Positions 45,244 through 55,449 of a stretch of 64,000 bases of DNA are shown piece by piece. The notes under the pieces were generated by a model. It made no database searches, was not told where the DNA came from, and saw nothing but the letters and a program-made list of their open reading frames with translations. The stretch is from Solen grandis (Eukaryota; Mollusca; Bivalvia; Adapedonta; Solenidae): assembly GCA_021229015.1 (NCBI GenBank), contig CM037777.1, forward strand, positions 55,071,089-55,135,088. Reading direction: 5' to 3'. Each line of letters begins with the position of its first letter. The first letter of the stretch is position 1. The position numbers and the translations under genes were made by a program.

Positions 45244-45582
45244 AGGAAGATATGTTGTATGCTACCTAGACTCTTAGGACAAAATGGGCGGAGCTTGTTT
45301 TGACGGCGGTTAATAACGTCACGTTTTGCATGTAGCCTTATAAAATGTAGTACTACCAATTAATACTGACTCTGAACCATCACGTATACTGTCAATCAAA
45401 CGGAAGTTGATGCCATAACGCGAGGTCAAAGGCAAAGATGTATGGCGTACGTGACAAACTGTAAATATGCTATCGTATATATTTTTAATTTTATAGATTT
45501 GTCGTAGCGCTCCGCTTCGTGTCGCTTGCGATAATTTCCATAGAATTTAAAATATAAACGATAACTAATTACAAAACTTACA

Positions 45583-45700
45583 GTTTGTCCTACTTGATCG
45601 TCCAATGCTTGTATTTCGTTCAAAATTCGAAAAATGAATCGTGATATCTTGATATGGAGAAAAGATGATACCTAGTTGACAAAGATCAATATGTGCGGAG
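45583..45700 (+). repeat. Partial second copy of the 45.1 kb element
   Basis: ACTTGATCGTCCAATGCTTG and TATTTCGTTCAAAATTCGAA, then CTTGATATGGAG and ATACCTAG and CGGAGCTTG, correspond to 45157-45300 of the preceding copy with substitutions. Confidence 0.6.
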
Positions 45701-46004
45701 CTTGATGCAGAAACGCATGATTACCTCATGTGATTCCCATAAGCTGATACCCCATAGTAACCCACAAGAAAGGGTAAAACAACTGTTTTATTGCATCGAT
45801 AATGTAATGTATTATATTATTAATTTATTTCATTTTTGCTTTAATTGTTATACTGATTTCCCCCTTCGTAACCTCTATATGCATGGGCGGTAGGGCAGCA
45901 CCACATGTCATGATGACATCATGGCCCGGTTGTGACAATGTTGCGCGTTGTAGCCTATCAATTACAGATGGAGGGATAATGTAAGACAGCTGCAATTCTT
46001 TATC

Positions 46005-46090
46005 CCATTTAAATCCGGGACTCGAACCCACAGCTTTGCAGGGGTAGACGTCTGTGGCTACATGTATAACCCGGTTTACAACGATAGAGC
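46005..46090 (-). repeat. tRNA-like sequence (probable SINE head)
   Basis: On the minus strand, GTGGGTTCGAGTCCC resembles a B box and is preceded by GTAGCCACAGACG. No clean cloverleaf can be drawn, so I do not call a tRNA gene. Confidence 0.35.
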
Positions 46091-46183
46091 AGCCATTAAT
46101 ACACTTTTATTGCTCGATTAAGAGGAAAGGACGTGTATTCCCTTTTTCAGGACTGTCAGAGATTCCGAATCTCCTTTTTCGTC

Positions 46184-46490
46184 CATTGGCTGTTTTGTTA
46201 CCACCTGAACGTCCCGTCTAAACTTAAAGGTGAAGGCCCCATACAGCTGATGATTACTATAATTTTGATTGGTCGATTTATAAATCGAAAGTATCCCTCC
46301 GGAAAAGAGATCAGCTTGTTCGCTTTGTATATACATTCCTAAAACATCGATTTTTCGACAGAAATAAATAAAAACATATCTGAACGTTCAAAATAATTAA
46401 TTCAACTACACAAAAACATATCTAAAGGATGAAAAACACATGTCGGATTTGAAATCTTCAGACCCCTTCGTATCCTTGGAATCGCACATT
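46184..46490 (-). repeat. Dispersed repeat, copy B (inverted relative to 12165-12480)
   Basis: Reverse-complement match to 12165-12480. The order of shared blocks is preserved: CACCTGAACGTCCCGTCTAA, CCCTCCGGAAAAGAGATCAG, TCGATTTTTCGACAGAAAT and GGATGAAAAACACATGTCGG. Confidence 0.8.
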
Positions 46491-47149
46491 CCAAAGGGAC
46501 GTACTTGTATTATACAGTAAAACTTAATTCGCTCGACACCCGCACGCTCGCCTACCATGTTACGGTCGAACATATTTCTCGGTCCCGGCAAATTCCCTAT
46601 TTATTTTAACTAAATATACAACCCTTGGCTCGACCACCGATCGCTCGATGGCTCGTCACTATCATACTCTTATAGCGTAAACAACAATAGCTGGCTCGAA
46701 CACTTCCTGTATAATAGTCCGTGTGTCTCAGAAGCTTTGAAATTATCAGTGCGTCTAGGTCATTTTGATTTTCGTCAGGACGGTTCTCACCTTTCTGGCG
46801 CGTGACTGCTAATCCTTTGTTCAATCAATTAGACTAAACAAACTGAGATCATGTGGTCGGCCAATTAAAGCATATAATCTGACTTAAAGAGGACCCGAAA
46901 CTTAATTGCATTTACATAATTATTCGGCGATTGGCCTAGAATTATTAAGTGCAAACTAACATACATAATCTTTGAAAATAGCCTTAATTAAAAAGGCGGT
47001 ATGTTTAATTAAATGAAAATAAAATATTTCACTGCAATCATAATTCCGCTCTTATTTGAGTAAAAAATGCCAGTGCTGTTACCTGATTCTATAAATGAGG
47101 AGCGAGGATTTTTCATATCACTCAATTCTGAGATGTCGCAGTGTATGTC

Positions 47150-47459
47150 AGTTTCCGAGCAATCTGGGGAAGGACTCGGCAACGGGGGGGATACCTAGAT
47201 CGGACATGTTTGCTGACAATGCCGAGCAATCTGGGGAAGGACCCGGCAACGGGGGGATACCCAGATCGGCAACAGGAAAAAAAGGAACGAAAAGGAAGCT
47301 GGAGCAAAAGACCCTGGCAGAAAAATACGAGGCTATAATAGAGGCTCATATCTTCCTTTTTGTTTTCGTAATTATCAAAATAAATTGCACACACATACAC
47401 AGAAATACTATAATGTATTGAAAACGCTCTCCAAGCAAGGGTAGGACCCGGCAACAGGG
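47150..47459. repeat. About 70 bp tandem repeat running into an assembly gap
   Basis: GAGCAATCTGGGGAAGGAC, then CGGCAACGGGGGGATACC and AGATCGG occur at 47157 and 47224. A third start (AGGACCCGGCAACAGGG) lies at the very edge of the N run, so the array probably collapsed or was not resolved. Open frames across it are repeat translations. Confidence 0.7.
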
Positions 47460-47559
47460 NNNNNNNNNNNNNNNNNNNNNNNNNNNNNNNNNNNNNNNNN
47501 NNNNNNNNNNNNNNNNNNNNNNNNNNNNNNNNNNNNNNNNNNNNNNNNNNNNNNNNNNN
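47460..47559. other. Assembly gap, 100 N
   Basis: Exactly 100 N. It lies upstream of the first visible exon of the membrane-protein gene and may hide its signal-peptide exon. Confidence 1.
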
Positions 47560-48648
47560 AAAGAATAACTTCTTATACTTTTCCTTAGTTTATAAACAGT
47601 TGTATGAAATTGTCATTCAATATGTTTGTATATTGTTCAAAATTTACTTTATGTAAAGTGAAAATATCAAAGCATTGAGAGCACAGTCAGAAACGAAAGT
47701 TAAAATGAGTGAATTATAAAATCAATCCCTTTCGGGGTTTTTTCTTGTATGCATGTAAAATCAGGGAAGTTCAATTCTTCTTAATATTAAAACAGCAGGT
47801 AAGATAGAATATATATTTATTGGTCAATGTCAAATGAAACATAATTTGATAAGGAATAGTGGTTCTTAGTATTGATCCTCTCAATACCTTTAATACTTCA
47901 TGAATTTGCTGCAGACATGAATCGTTTTAATAGAAAAGCAAGAAAATGGGACAAGATAAAGTTATTATTCTTTGTCATTTCACATCTTCCCATGTGTAAA
48001 GAATGATATCTTTGCCTTCAATAAGTTTTAAAATATGTTCTAGAAAAACATAATTTCACCATACATACAAGTAAGTAATAGAGCAGGTTAGAGTTATTGT
48101 TCTTGGTAAGTAAAGTTTGACCATTGTATAAAGTATAAACTCAATCCCTAAAGTACTTTCCGAGTTGTGACATACAGATGCGACTAGAGACACTACAGTC
48201 ATTTGAAACTCTAACAAAAAAGGATTAATGTTTCTATTGACGGCTTACATTAAACATACTGTCCACTTGCCATATCTACTGTTTTGACCTTATAACCGAA
48301 CCTGTCTTTGCGCAGGACCCTCATATTATTAGAGGTCGATTTTTAATTCAAGTTTTTTTTACTGAATAAGAGGGTCCTGTGGTCTATGATTTAAATAAAA
48401 AAAAACAAATACAAAGTAAAAAAAAAATAAAAATAAAATAAGTAATACAAAAAAAGGAAACAAAAACGGTACGGTCTCAGCTGGAATAGAACTCACGACC
48501 CATTGCAAAAATAATACTGAACGACGTTCTTACCACAAACATAAATTTATGGGGCAAATAAGGTTATTTATAGGTAGTTTAACGAATGAAACTGCGGATG
48601 GACACTGAACTATAAACTTGATTCTTTTACAGTTCTATTTTCCCCCAG
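47560..48648. other. Upstream of the membrane-protein gene; no exon found
   Basis: AT-rich. I searched for a phase-2 donor preceded by a signal peptide and did not find one. The missing 5' exon or exons may lie here, in the gap or further left. Confidence 0.4.
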
Positions 48649-48788
48649 AAATTGTGATTATACCCAATACTTTCAAAATAAACTGAATCCTGCAATATAT
48701 CCAAATTTTATCAAAGCTGCAATGCTGAATTATTCAACCAGTGGTACTAATTTCAACGCGAATGTATGGATAAGTGGCGGTTATGATT
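48649..48788 (+). CDS. Membrane-protein gene, first visible exon
   Basis: Acceptor TTTTCCCCCAG, donor GATT|GTAAGT. Encodes NCDYTQYFQNKLNP, then AAMLNYSTSGTNFNANVWIS and GGYD. Contains an NYS sequon. Enters in phase 2, so at least one upstream exon exists. Confidence 0.7.
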
Positions 48789-49162
48789 GTAAGTGGAAAA
48801 TCCCTGTCTGACTTGAGAAGCTTTCGCTTCTAAAAATCACTATGTAATACGATACATGTACGATTTGTAAATGATGAATAAAAAAAAATAAAAAAACAAA
48901 GTTTTTGTTTGATAACTATCACTCTATCGGATGTGTTATGTTGATTCAGGGTCCAACGTTGGTCACAACTGTTTGATAGACAAGGCTTCAGATGAGGGTG
49001 AACTGTTCCTTGTGGGCTCGGACTTGGAGGGGGAGATGACAGACAGGGCGGGGACCGGATGTAGTTGTTCTGTCGAGTCCGACAGGTGTGACACAACCCT
49101 AGATGTGATCACCGTTCGGAGACGTATCGCAATGGATGGGTGTGGTTGATTTGTTTTAGTCA

Positions 49163-49209
<47 letters not shown>

Positions 49210-52200
49210 TAATGACTGAAAAAATCATTTCAACAGCACAAAAGTATTTATTTATTTAATATTGATGGACCTCTACAAATCCCCTATTGTCCTATGATCA
49301 TATTCCTTTGCGCGATGGTGGTGATTTATGGCTAAAATAGTTCTCTGATGTGATAACCTATTTTCAAGATTTGCAACAATCATTCTCTTTCCTAGACAGA
49401 GACACCGCTGTTTGAATATATCATTTTCCTTAGTCATTATGTTTCTTTACGTTTTCAATAAACAAAATACAGCGGAATACACTCAGCTCCAAATGAAAGT
49501 GAGCACTTTGTAATTTTAAATATTTCAATGTCTAGCAAACATATCAGTTTAAATTTTCGCACTCTAAATCTCATGTTTTTATCATCGATCTAGCCCAAAA
49601 TCTGCCACGTAGCATGGAGAAATTTTAACAAATACGTGAAAATTGAAGGTTGAAGGTGATATGCTTGCTAAATATTGAAATATTTAGAATTAAAAAGTGT
49701 ACTTACTTTCTTTTGGAAATGAGTGTATGTCTATTTTTCATTTAGAATTTTTTAGTGTAACCAATGCACATGTTCATGCTATAAGGCGCCATCGCTTGTT
49801 TAAATCTTAATTGTATGCTGACAATATTCCGGTATAAAGTGCTTTAAACTTGAGATACGTTAAAATCATTAAATTTCGTTACTTATGAATTCCCCTCTGT
49901 TTATTTATTTGTGGGCTCCTGTTCCAGATAATGTGTAAATATTGATGGTAAATATATTTCCGTGGAGATAATATCTGTAGATAAAACCCTCCACAAAATA
50001 TATGAAAATTAGTGTCCCACGAAAATTACCGATTCCACAATATTACATGTCTAAATTGTTCATTATTTCTATGAAAACCGTGTATAGTTAACGATATTAA
50101 ACTTCTATTACTAGGGAAACTACTGACTGTCAAACGGAGAGCCTCGTTTCCATCTATGGTCCGGAAAGCAATCAAAATGTTATCTGGACGTGCCATGACG
50201 TCATGACTGCCACTACATCTTCAAACTACGTCAAAATGCATATTGATGACGTAATAACCGGATCCGGAAATGGAAGCGATTTCTGGGTCGGATTTAAAGG
50301 TACCATCTGTATTGATGAAATAAATGCTGATTGTTCTATGCAGTATTACGAAACTAACGTTTAACGTTATTCTTTTGTTTTTGTTTTTAATCTTATGTCT
50401 GTTTTGTCAGACTTTCAACCTGAATTAAGACACTGTAGTGTTCTTACTCGTGATTCAGGTTTATGATAACTTTACTTTGTTCCAGTGTCTAGTCCAGCCA
50501 GGCTTTCCCTAGCATGCCCAGCACATAAGCAACGGTTTTGCACGGAAACCTCGACGACAGTATCCTCTGTGACTAATAATAGAAACCAAGAATTGCATGA
50601 GAAAAAATTCCTGCTAGGTTCGTGTTTCCCTACTGTTGGTTTCAAATTGTTACATAAATAGTGCGTTTTCACTCTCCGAACATTTATATTTAACTATATA
50701 ATTATGTATAGGTTATAAAGGTGACAATTTGGAAAATAAACTTAACTGTGCGAAAAAAATAGCTACAAAATTAAAAAGTAAGTAAATTTATTTTCCTCAA
50801 ATAAGATGTATTCATTTATTTATTAAGTTGGTGTTTGTAATTGTCACATTCATAATGGACATCAAGACAAGATACCAGACAAAACTGCACGTTTTTCAGA
50901 AACGTATACAATCCAATCCTTTCCCAAACACTGTAGAACATTCATTTGATGTGTGTGAAATCCTAACTTTGGAAAAAGCGTAAAAATAGCCTAAACAAGA
51001 ACAACATTTATGACGCATTAATGTTGCATAATCTCCTAGACGAATCCATCGAATAAGGTTTATTCTTTAATACTATATGTGAAACACTGTTCTATCAGTA
51101 AGATTAAATCCATATCATCCACAGTATGAACGATATAGGTCTACCAAAACTCAAATTTTTATTTATGTGTTCCAGAAATTACTGGTTGCCTCCCTTTGTT
51201 TTCTTCAAAATGTTAAATATTCACATGTATTTTTTCGCGTGTAAACAGAATTGAATACCGGGTACTTTAAATAGTACCATTCTTTAATCAGCAGTTACCG
51301 TGATATGAAACGAAACTTTGCTTGTTTTGAGTAGATATGGAAATGTATCTCATCGAAGTGATACAATTTTAAAATTTGTACTCATGCTACGAGATCAATA
51401 TCAAAATGGTTTCACTTCTGGATGAGATATATTCCAGATCCACTCTAAACAAACAATTGTCCTCTAACATTTTTTATATTTATAAAATCTTTTTTTTTCT
51501 CAGCCATTGTTGTTGGAATAGTGGTGACTATAGCTTTGGTACTCGTCATCGTTTTTTTAATATGCAGAAACCTAAATCGGTAAGTACATATCAAAGTAAC
51601 CATGAATAGTTTCAGAGCAATTTTCCATTGTTTGTTCATTTTTCAAAGCCTTGCGTCACTCTTGTAGTAATTATCAGCAAAGAATGCTTTAACCTTTTCC
51701 CCCCAGAAAGCACGGATTCAGATTTAATCATCACAAAAGCATCATAACTTTCAAAATCAGTTTATTATTTAATCTGCATCCGTGTGTTTTCTCGGGAATT
51801 TAGATCGTAGCTCAACCATTGAAAAAGTTCACGGAATGGTTGAGCTGGGTCGTAGATCGTAGCTCAACCATTGAAAACTTTCATAGAATGGTTGAGCTGG
51901 GTCGTAGATCGTAGCTCGACCATTGAAAACTTTCATAGAATGGTTGAGCTGGATCGTAGATCGTAGCTCAACCATTGAAAAAGTTCACGGAATGGTTGAG
52001 CTGGGTCGTAGATCGTAGCTCGACCATTGAAAACTTTCATAGAATGGTTGAGCTGGGTCGTAGATCGTAGCTCGACCATTGAAAACTTTCATAGAATGGT
52101 TGAGCTGGGTCGTAGATCGTAGCTCAACCATTGAAAATGTTGATGGAATGGTTGAGCTGGATCGTAGATCGTAGCTCGACCACTCAAATAAACCAAAATA

Positions 52201-53443
52201 AATGGTTGAGCTGGGTCGTAGATCGTAGCTCAACCATTCAAATAAACCAAAATAAATGGCTGAGCTGGATCGTAGATCGTAGCTCAACCATTGAAAAAGT
52301 TCACGGAATGGTTTAGCTGGGTCGTAGATCGTAGCTCGACCATTGAAAACTTTCATAGAATGGTTGAGCTGGGTCGTAGATCGTAGCTCGACCATTGAAA
52401 ACTTTCATAGAATGGTTGAGCTGGGTCGTAGATCGTAGCTCAACCATTGAAAATTCATAGAATGGTTGAGCTGGGTCGTAGATCGTAGCTCAACCATTCA
52501 AATAAACCAAAATAAATGGTTGAGCTGGATCGTAGATCGTAGCTCAACCATTGAAAAAGTTCCCGACGGAAACTTTTCCGCCGAATAAGATATTCCCGAC
52601 AAGTACAAAGATTTTCGAAGGAAACTCATTTCCCGACGAAAGCATTTTTTTTTCCGACAAATGAATTCCGTGAACTTTTTCAATGGTTGAGCTACGATCT
52701 ACGATCCAGCTCAACCATTTATAATGGTTTATTTGAATGGTTGAGCTACGATCTACGACCCAGCTCAACCATTTATTTTGGTTTATTTGAATGGTTGAGC
52801 TACGATCTACGACCCAGCTCAACCATTTATTTTGGTTTATTTGAGTGGTTGAGCTACGATCTACGACCCAGGTCGACAAAGAAAATTAGCTATAGTGTTG
52901 ATTTACGATCTACGATCTACGCGCTAACTTCACACACCTTGTTTTCTCTCCAAAAGCAAAGACAAATGCGTTGTTTTTAAAAGAAATTAATGTATATAGT
53001 AAAGCCCCTTAACTTGAGATTTTAAATAAGTAGATGTCTTATTGTTCACGACCTGTCATTATTAAAGCAAGTGCACTGAACTGTGAATATTTGATCTTTT
53101 TTTTTTTTCTTTTTTTTTTTGGTTTATACATTTGTTCAAAATTGACGTTTCAAACAGACCGGAACGTCCTCTGCCACAAACAAATGGAAACGTTCCAAAC
53201 AGTACACCGATCAGCCCAGGATCTCCTCCTCCAATATACAGGGGACATGCTGACAATGGAACGGTATCCTCCTCCTCTAACGACTCGGGTTTTGTTTTGG
53301 TCACTTACCGCTCAGATAGAACACGCGAACAAGTTCCGTCGGTCGATTCCGGTATTCTCCGACAGAGTGTAAGCATCCGGATAGACCAAGATTACAGTCA
53401 GGGACGTATTCCGTATTTTCCTCCTGCTCAACGCGATGAATGA
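48649..53443 (+). CDS. Unrecognised single-pass membrane protein (3' part, 7 exons)
   Basis: Plus-strand exons 48649-48788, 48950-49139, 50115-50299, 50486-50617, 50712-50777, 51504-51579 and 53158-53443. All have AG/GT borders and consistent phases (2|1, 1|2, 2|1, 1|1, 1|1, 1|2, 2|stop), giving 357 residues to a TGA. The order is an ectodomain of about 235 residues with ten Cys, one hydrophobic helix (IVVGIVVTIALVLVIVFLIC), then a cytoplasmic tail of about 100 residues rich in Pro and Ser with PPIY, a PPxY-type WW-domain ligand. I do not recognise the ectodomain. FNANVWISGGYD faintly recalls the WIG strand of C-type lectin-like folds, which is not enough to assign it. The orientation, extracellular N terminus, is inferred from the Cys-rich side and the basic residues after the helix (CRNLNRPER). 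A surface receptor or adhesion protein is the plain reading. The start is missing. Confidence 0.75.
48950..49139 (+). CDS. Membrane-protein gene, second visible exon
   Basis: Acceptor TTGATTCAG, donor ATGG|GTGTGG. Phase 1 in gives WSNVGHNCLIDKASDEGEL, then GCSCSVESDRCDTTLDV. Four Cys. Acidic and Gly-rich. Reading on past the donor hits a stop within three codons, which supports the splice. Confidence 0.72.
49165..49204. repeat. (GT)n microsatellite
   Basis: About 20 GT units, directly after the second visible exon of the membrane-protein gene. Confidence 0.95.
50115..50299 (+). CDS. Membrane-protein gene, third visible exon
   Basis: Acceptor ATTACTAG, donor AAAG|GTACCA. Phase 2 in gives GETTDCQTESLVSIYGPESN, then VIWTCHDVM, VKMHIDDVITGSG and SDFWVGFK. 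Two Cys, phase 1 out. Confidence 0.72.
50486..50617 (+). CDS. Membrane-protein gene, fourth visible exon
   Basis: Acceptor TGTTCCAG. Encodes VSSPARLSLACPAHKQRFC, then TETSTTVSSVTNNRNQELHE. The donor CTAG|GTTCGT keeps phase 1 to the next exon. If unspliced, the frame ends at a TAG near 50661, which would give a secreted form. Confidence 0.6.
50712..50777 (+). CDS. Membrane-protein gene, small juxtamembrane exon
   Basis: 66 bp between TATGTATAG and AAAA|GTAAGT, phase 1 in and out. Encodes GYKGDNLENKLNCAKKIATK just before the membrane helix. Skipping it leaves the frame intact, so it could be alternative. Short and basic, hence the lower confidence. Confidence 0.5.
51504..51579 (+). CDS. Membrane-protein gene, transmembrane exon
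   Basis: Acceptor TTTTTTTCTCAG, donor CG|GTAAGT. Encodes IVVGIVVTIALVLVIVFLIC followed by RNLNR, a clear single-pass helix with a basic inner flank. Confidence 0.85.
51803..52565 (+). repeat. 52-54 bp palindromic satellite, forward array (15 units)
   Basis: GATCGTAGCTC starts units at 51803, 51855, 51907, 51959, 52011, 52063, 52115, 52167, 52221, 52275, 52327, 52379, 52431, 52481 and 52535. The usual period is 52 bp, with 54 bp for a variant carrying TTCAAATAAACCAAAATAAA and one 50 bp unit. Each unit contains GCTC(A/G)ACCATT and, about 14 bp on, AATGGTTGAGC, so it is itself an inverted repeat. Open frames on both strands are translations of the repeat. Confidence 0.95.
52666..52880 (-). repeat. 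Same satellite, inverted array (4 units)
   Basis: GAGCTACGATC occurs at 52687, 52743, 52797 and 52851: the reverse complement of the forward array, mostly of the 54 bp variant. The first junction, TTCCGTGAACTTTTTCAATGG, pairs with CCATTGAAAAAGTTC of the last forward unit. With the spacer 52566-52665 it makes a large hairpin. A few extra CTACGATCTACG words follow to about 52922. Confidence 0.93.
53158..53443 (+). CDS. Membrane-protein gene, cytoplasmic tail exon
   Basis: Acceptor CGTTTCAAACAG, phase 2 in, TGA at 53441-53443. Encodes PERPLPQTNGNVPNSTPISP, then GSPPPIYRGHADNG, a Ser run SSSSNDSGF, TYRSD, and a C terminus QGRIPYFPPAQRDE. The PPIY motif could bind WW-domain proteins such as NEDD4-type ligases. 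No catalytic domain. Opposite-strand and other-frame ORFs here are shadows. Confidence 0.8.
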
Positions 53444-53449
53444 TAGAAT

Positions 53450-54850
53450 TGAATAACTTCGAGTTTAAGCAATAAGACTGATGATGGACTTAATGATTGG
53501 AGAATTATAACAAAATGATTGGAAATACATGTATAATCAATTACATTACGCTCCTTAGGACTTTTTAAATCCCTATGTTTTCGGTTAAATAATGAAACTT
53601 GTGCAAGTTTGTCGATACTTTCAAAAACATTTTTTAATGCTCTAAGAACTATTAGCAATTTTGCAATTTAAAAACGCGACGGAAGTGGACAAAGAGGTTC
53701 CAAACACTGAGATTATGGGACACTACAGGGTGTTTCATACATATTTTATCTATTCTACCTCCAAATGAAAAAAGAAAATTTCTCTAATAAGACCGATATC
53801 AAAACATTTTTTCCATCAAAATGACAAAGTGACTTTACCATTAAATAAGTAAAACTGTTGACGTCATGACGTCAGAAGTATAAGAAAAAAAATGTGTACG
53901 GAAATGTATCAGACGAATTTCATGAAACGCGTGGAGATGCTGCGACGTCATACTAGAAGTCATTATGAGTGTATGCTGTAAAATGATGTTTGTTTGTTTG
54001 TTTGTTTAATATACATAATCCTGCTAAAGGGATAATCTAATTAAGCTGAGTATGAGTCGATAATTTTACTAGCTGTAAATATGCTTGCCGATGAAAAAGT
54101 GAAAAAAATAAAAAAAAAAATCCAAATTATAAACATTAAAAAAGGGGAAAAAAAAAATTACAATACTGTTATTTTTCATTTAACAGACATGAAAAAAAAA
54201 TGAATATTAATGTCATTTGATATCATTGTTACATGTATCTCTCATAAGTTGATATACAAAGAAATCAAAAAGCTATTCGACTCAAATTGTTTGTAGACAT
54301 GATTGAGCAAAAGCTGGTTAAGAAAAATATAAATATAGCCGTGATTTTTCTAGAATTTCTGCTGACCGAGTCAAAGGACTCGCTATGTTCCAAAATGGAA
54401 AGGATGCATCCTACTTTAAATTTAATATCATTTTTCATATATTTATGCATCTAAATGATGCACTGAAATCAAAACATTGAATCCACAGCGAAAACATTAC
54501 ATCCAGGATGCAGGATGCAGGGGTAAAAAAAATCACTGATATAGAAAAAAAATGTCTTTTGTGTTTTTACATATATTATGTAGAGCTTTGCATGTTAATT
54601 ATAGATTGTATGTTCTACGTAGGTAGGTATGTAATAACTGGATAGAAATATGATGATGGTATACATGTATGTGTGCAATTTGCAAATATACAAACACTTT
54701 CTTTTTTATTTTACAAAAAAAGTTTAGGACCACGTTCTTTTTTTAACGGTTATTAAGAGGATGTGCGAATACTACCGTATCGTATGATCACCATACGTTT
54801 AAGTTCTTAATACTTCTGACTACTAAAAATGAATCAACTGTCATTTTTTT
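53450..54850. other. Downstream of the membrane-protein gene
   Basis: 3' UTR and intergenic DNA. Contains (TGTT)n at 53988-54007 and A-rich runs. No further exon recognised. Confidence 0.45.
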
Positions 54851-54859
54851 GTACAGAAT

Positions 54860-55440
54860 TATATCGTCGGAGATCCTAACTGCGCCCCTGTTCTAACTCC
54901 GCCACCTTCCTTTTTTATCGTAGTCTCGCTAGTTTTTATCACACGCGTAAGCGACTGTGAGAATTTTATTTTACTGTGTTTTTGTAAATGAACTCAGATG
55001 ATTTTAGTACGAAATTTCAATTCAAACAGATAAATACTGCAATTTTTATCTCGCACCACTCTTTTTATGTTTTTTTTTTCTTAATACAAAATGATTTCCA
55101 CACAGAATGATCCTTTTAAAATAAAAGTATCTCGGAAATTCCATCCGCTGTGTTAACTTATTTATATACGGAAGTCATATGTGTACAATTCATAACTACT
55201 ATGACGTCACCTAGGGGCCGGAGTTAGGAACACAAAAAATGATGCATAATATTTGACTCGTAATGTATTAAATGTTATTTTTGAGTGAATAATTATTTAT
55301 ACAAGATTTTTGGGGGATATAAATGTGAATTTGATAAAATTAATTGGTACGTGAACAATTTCTATTCTATTGATTTTATTTATGTTGCATTTCCTACTTA
55401 AATCTTAGAGGGGCGCAGTTTGGGCACTCGATGATATATT
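54860..55440 (+). mobile_element. Dispersed repeat, copy 2 (non-autonomous DNA element)
   Basis: Same family and orientation as 8560-9135. Here the ends read AACTGCGCCCCTGTTCT at the left and AGAGGGGCGCAGTT at the right, an inverted pair AACTGCGCCCCT. This suggests a DNA transposon derivative. No coding capacity. Confidence 0.7.
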
Positions 55441-55449
55441 ATATTGTAA

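Noticed and set aside
47095..47421. 108-codon plus-strand ORF and its antisense partner
   Set aside because: Both read through the 70 bp tandem repeat and end in simple AT-rich sequence. No domain.
51803..52565. CRISPR-like direct repeat array
   Set aside because: Units are back to back with no unique spacers, and the window is from a eukaryote with spliced genes. It is a satellite.
51985..52879. Open reading frames with repeated WLSWIVDRSST or VELRSTTQLNHS residues
   Set aside because: These are translations of the satellite in several frames and both strands, with no start context or splice support.
53034..53372. 112-codon ORF overlapping the tail exon, and antisense 53062-53304
   Set aside because: Other-frame shadows of the spliced tail exon. 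The chosen frame alone agrees with the donor phase of the transmembrane exon.
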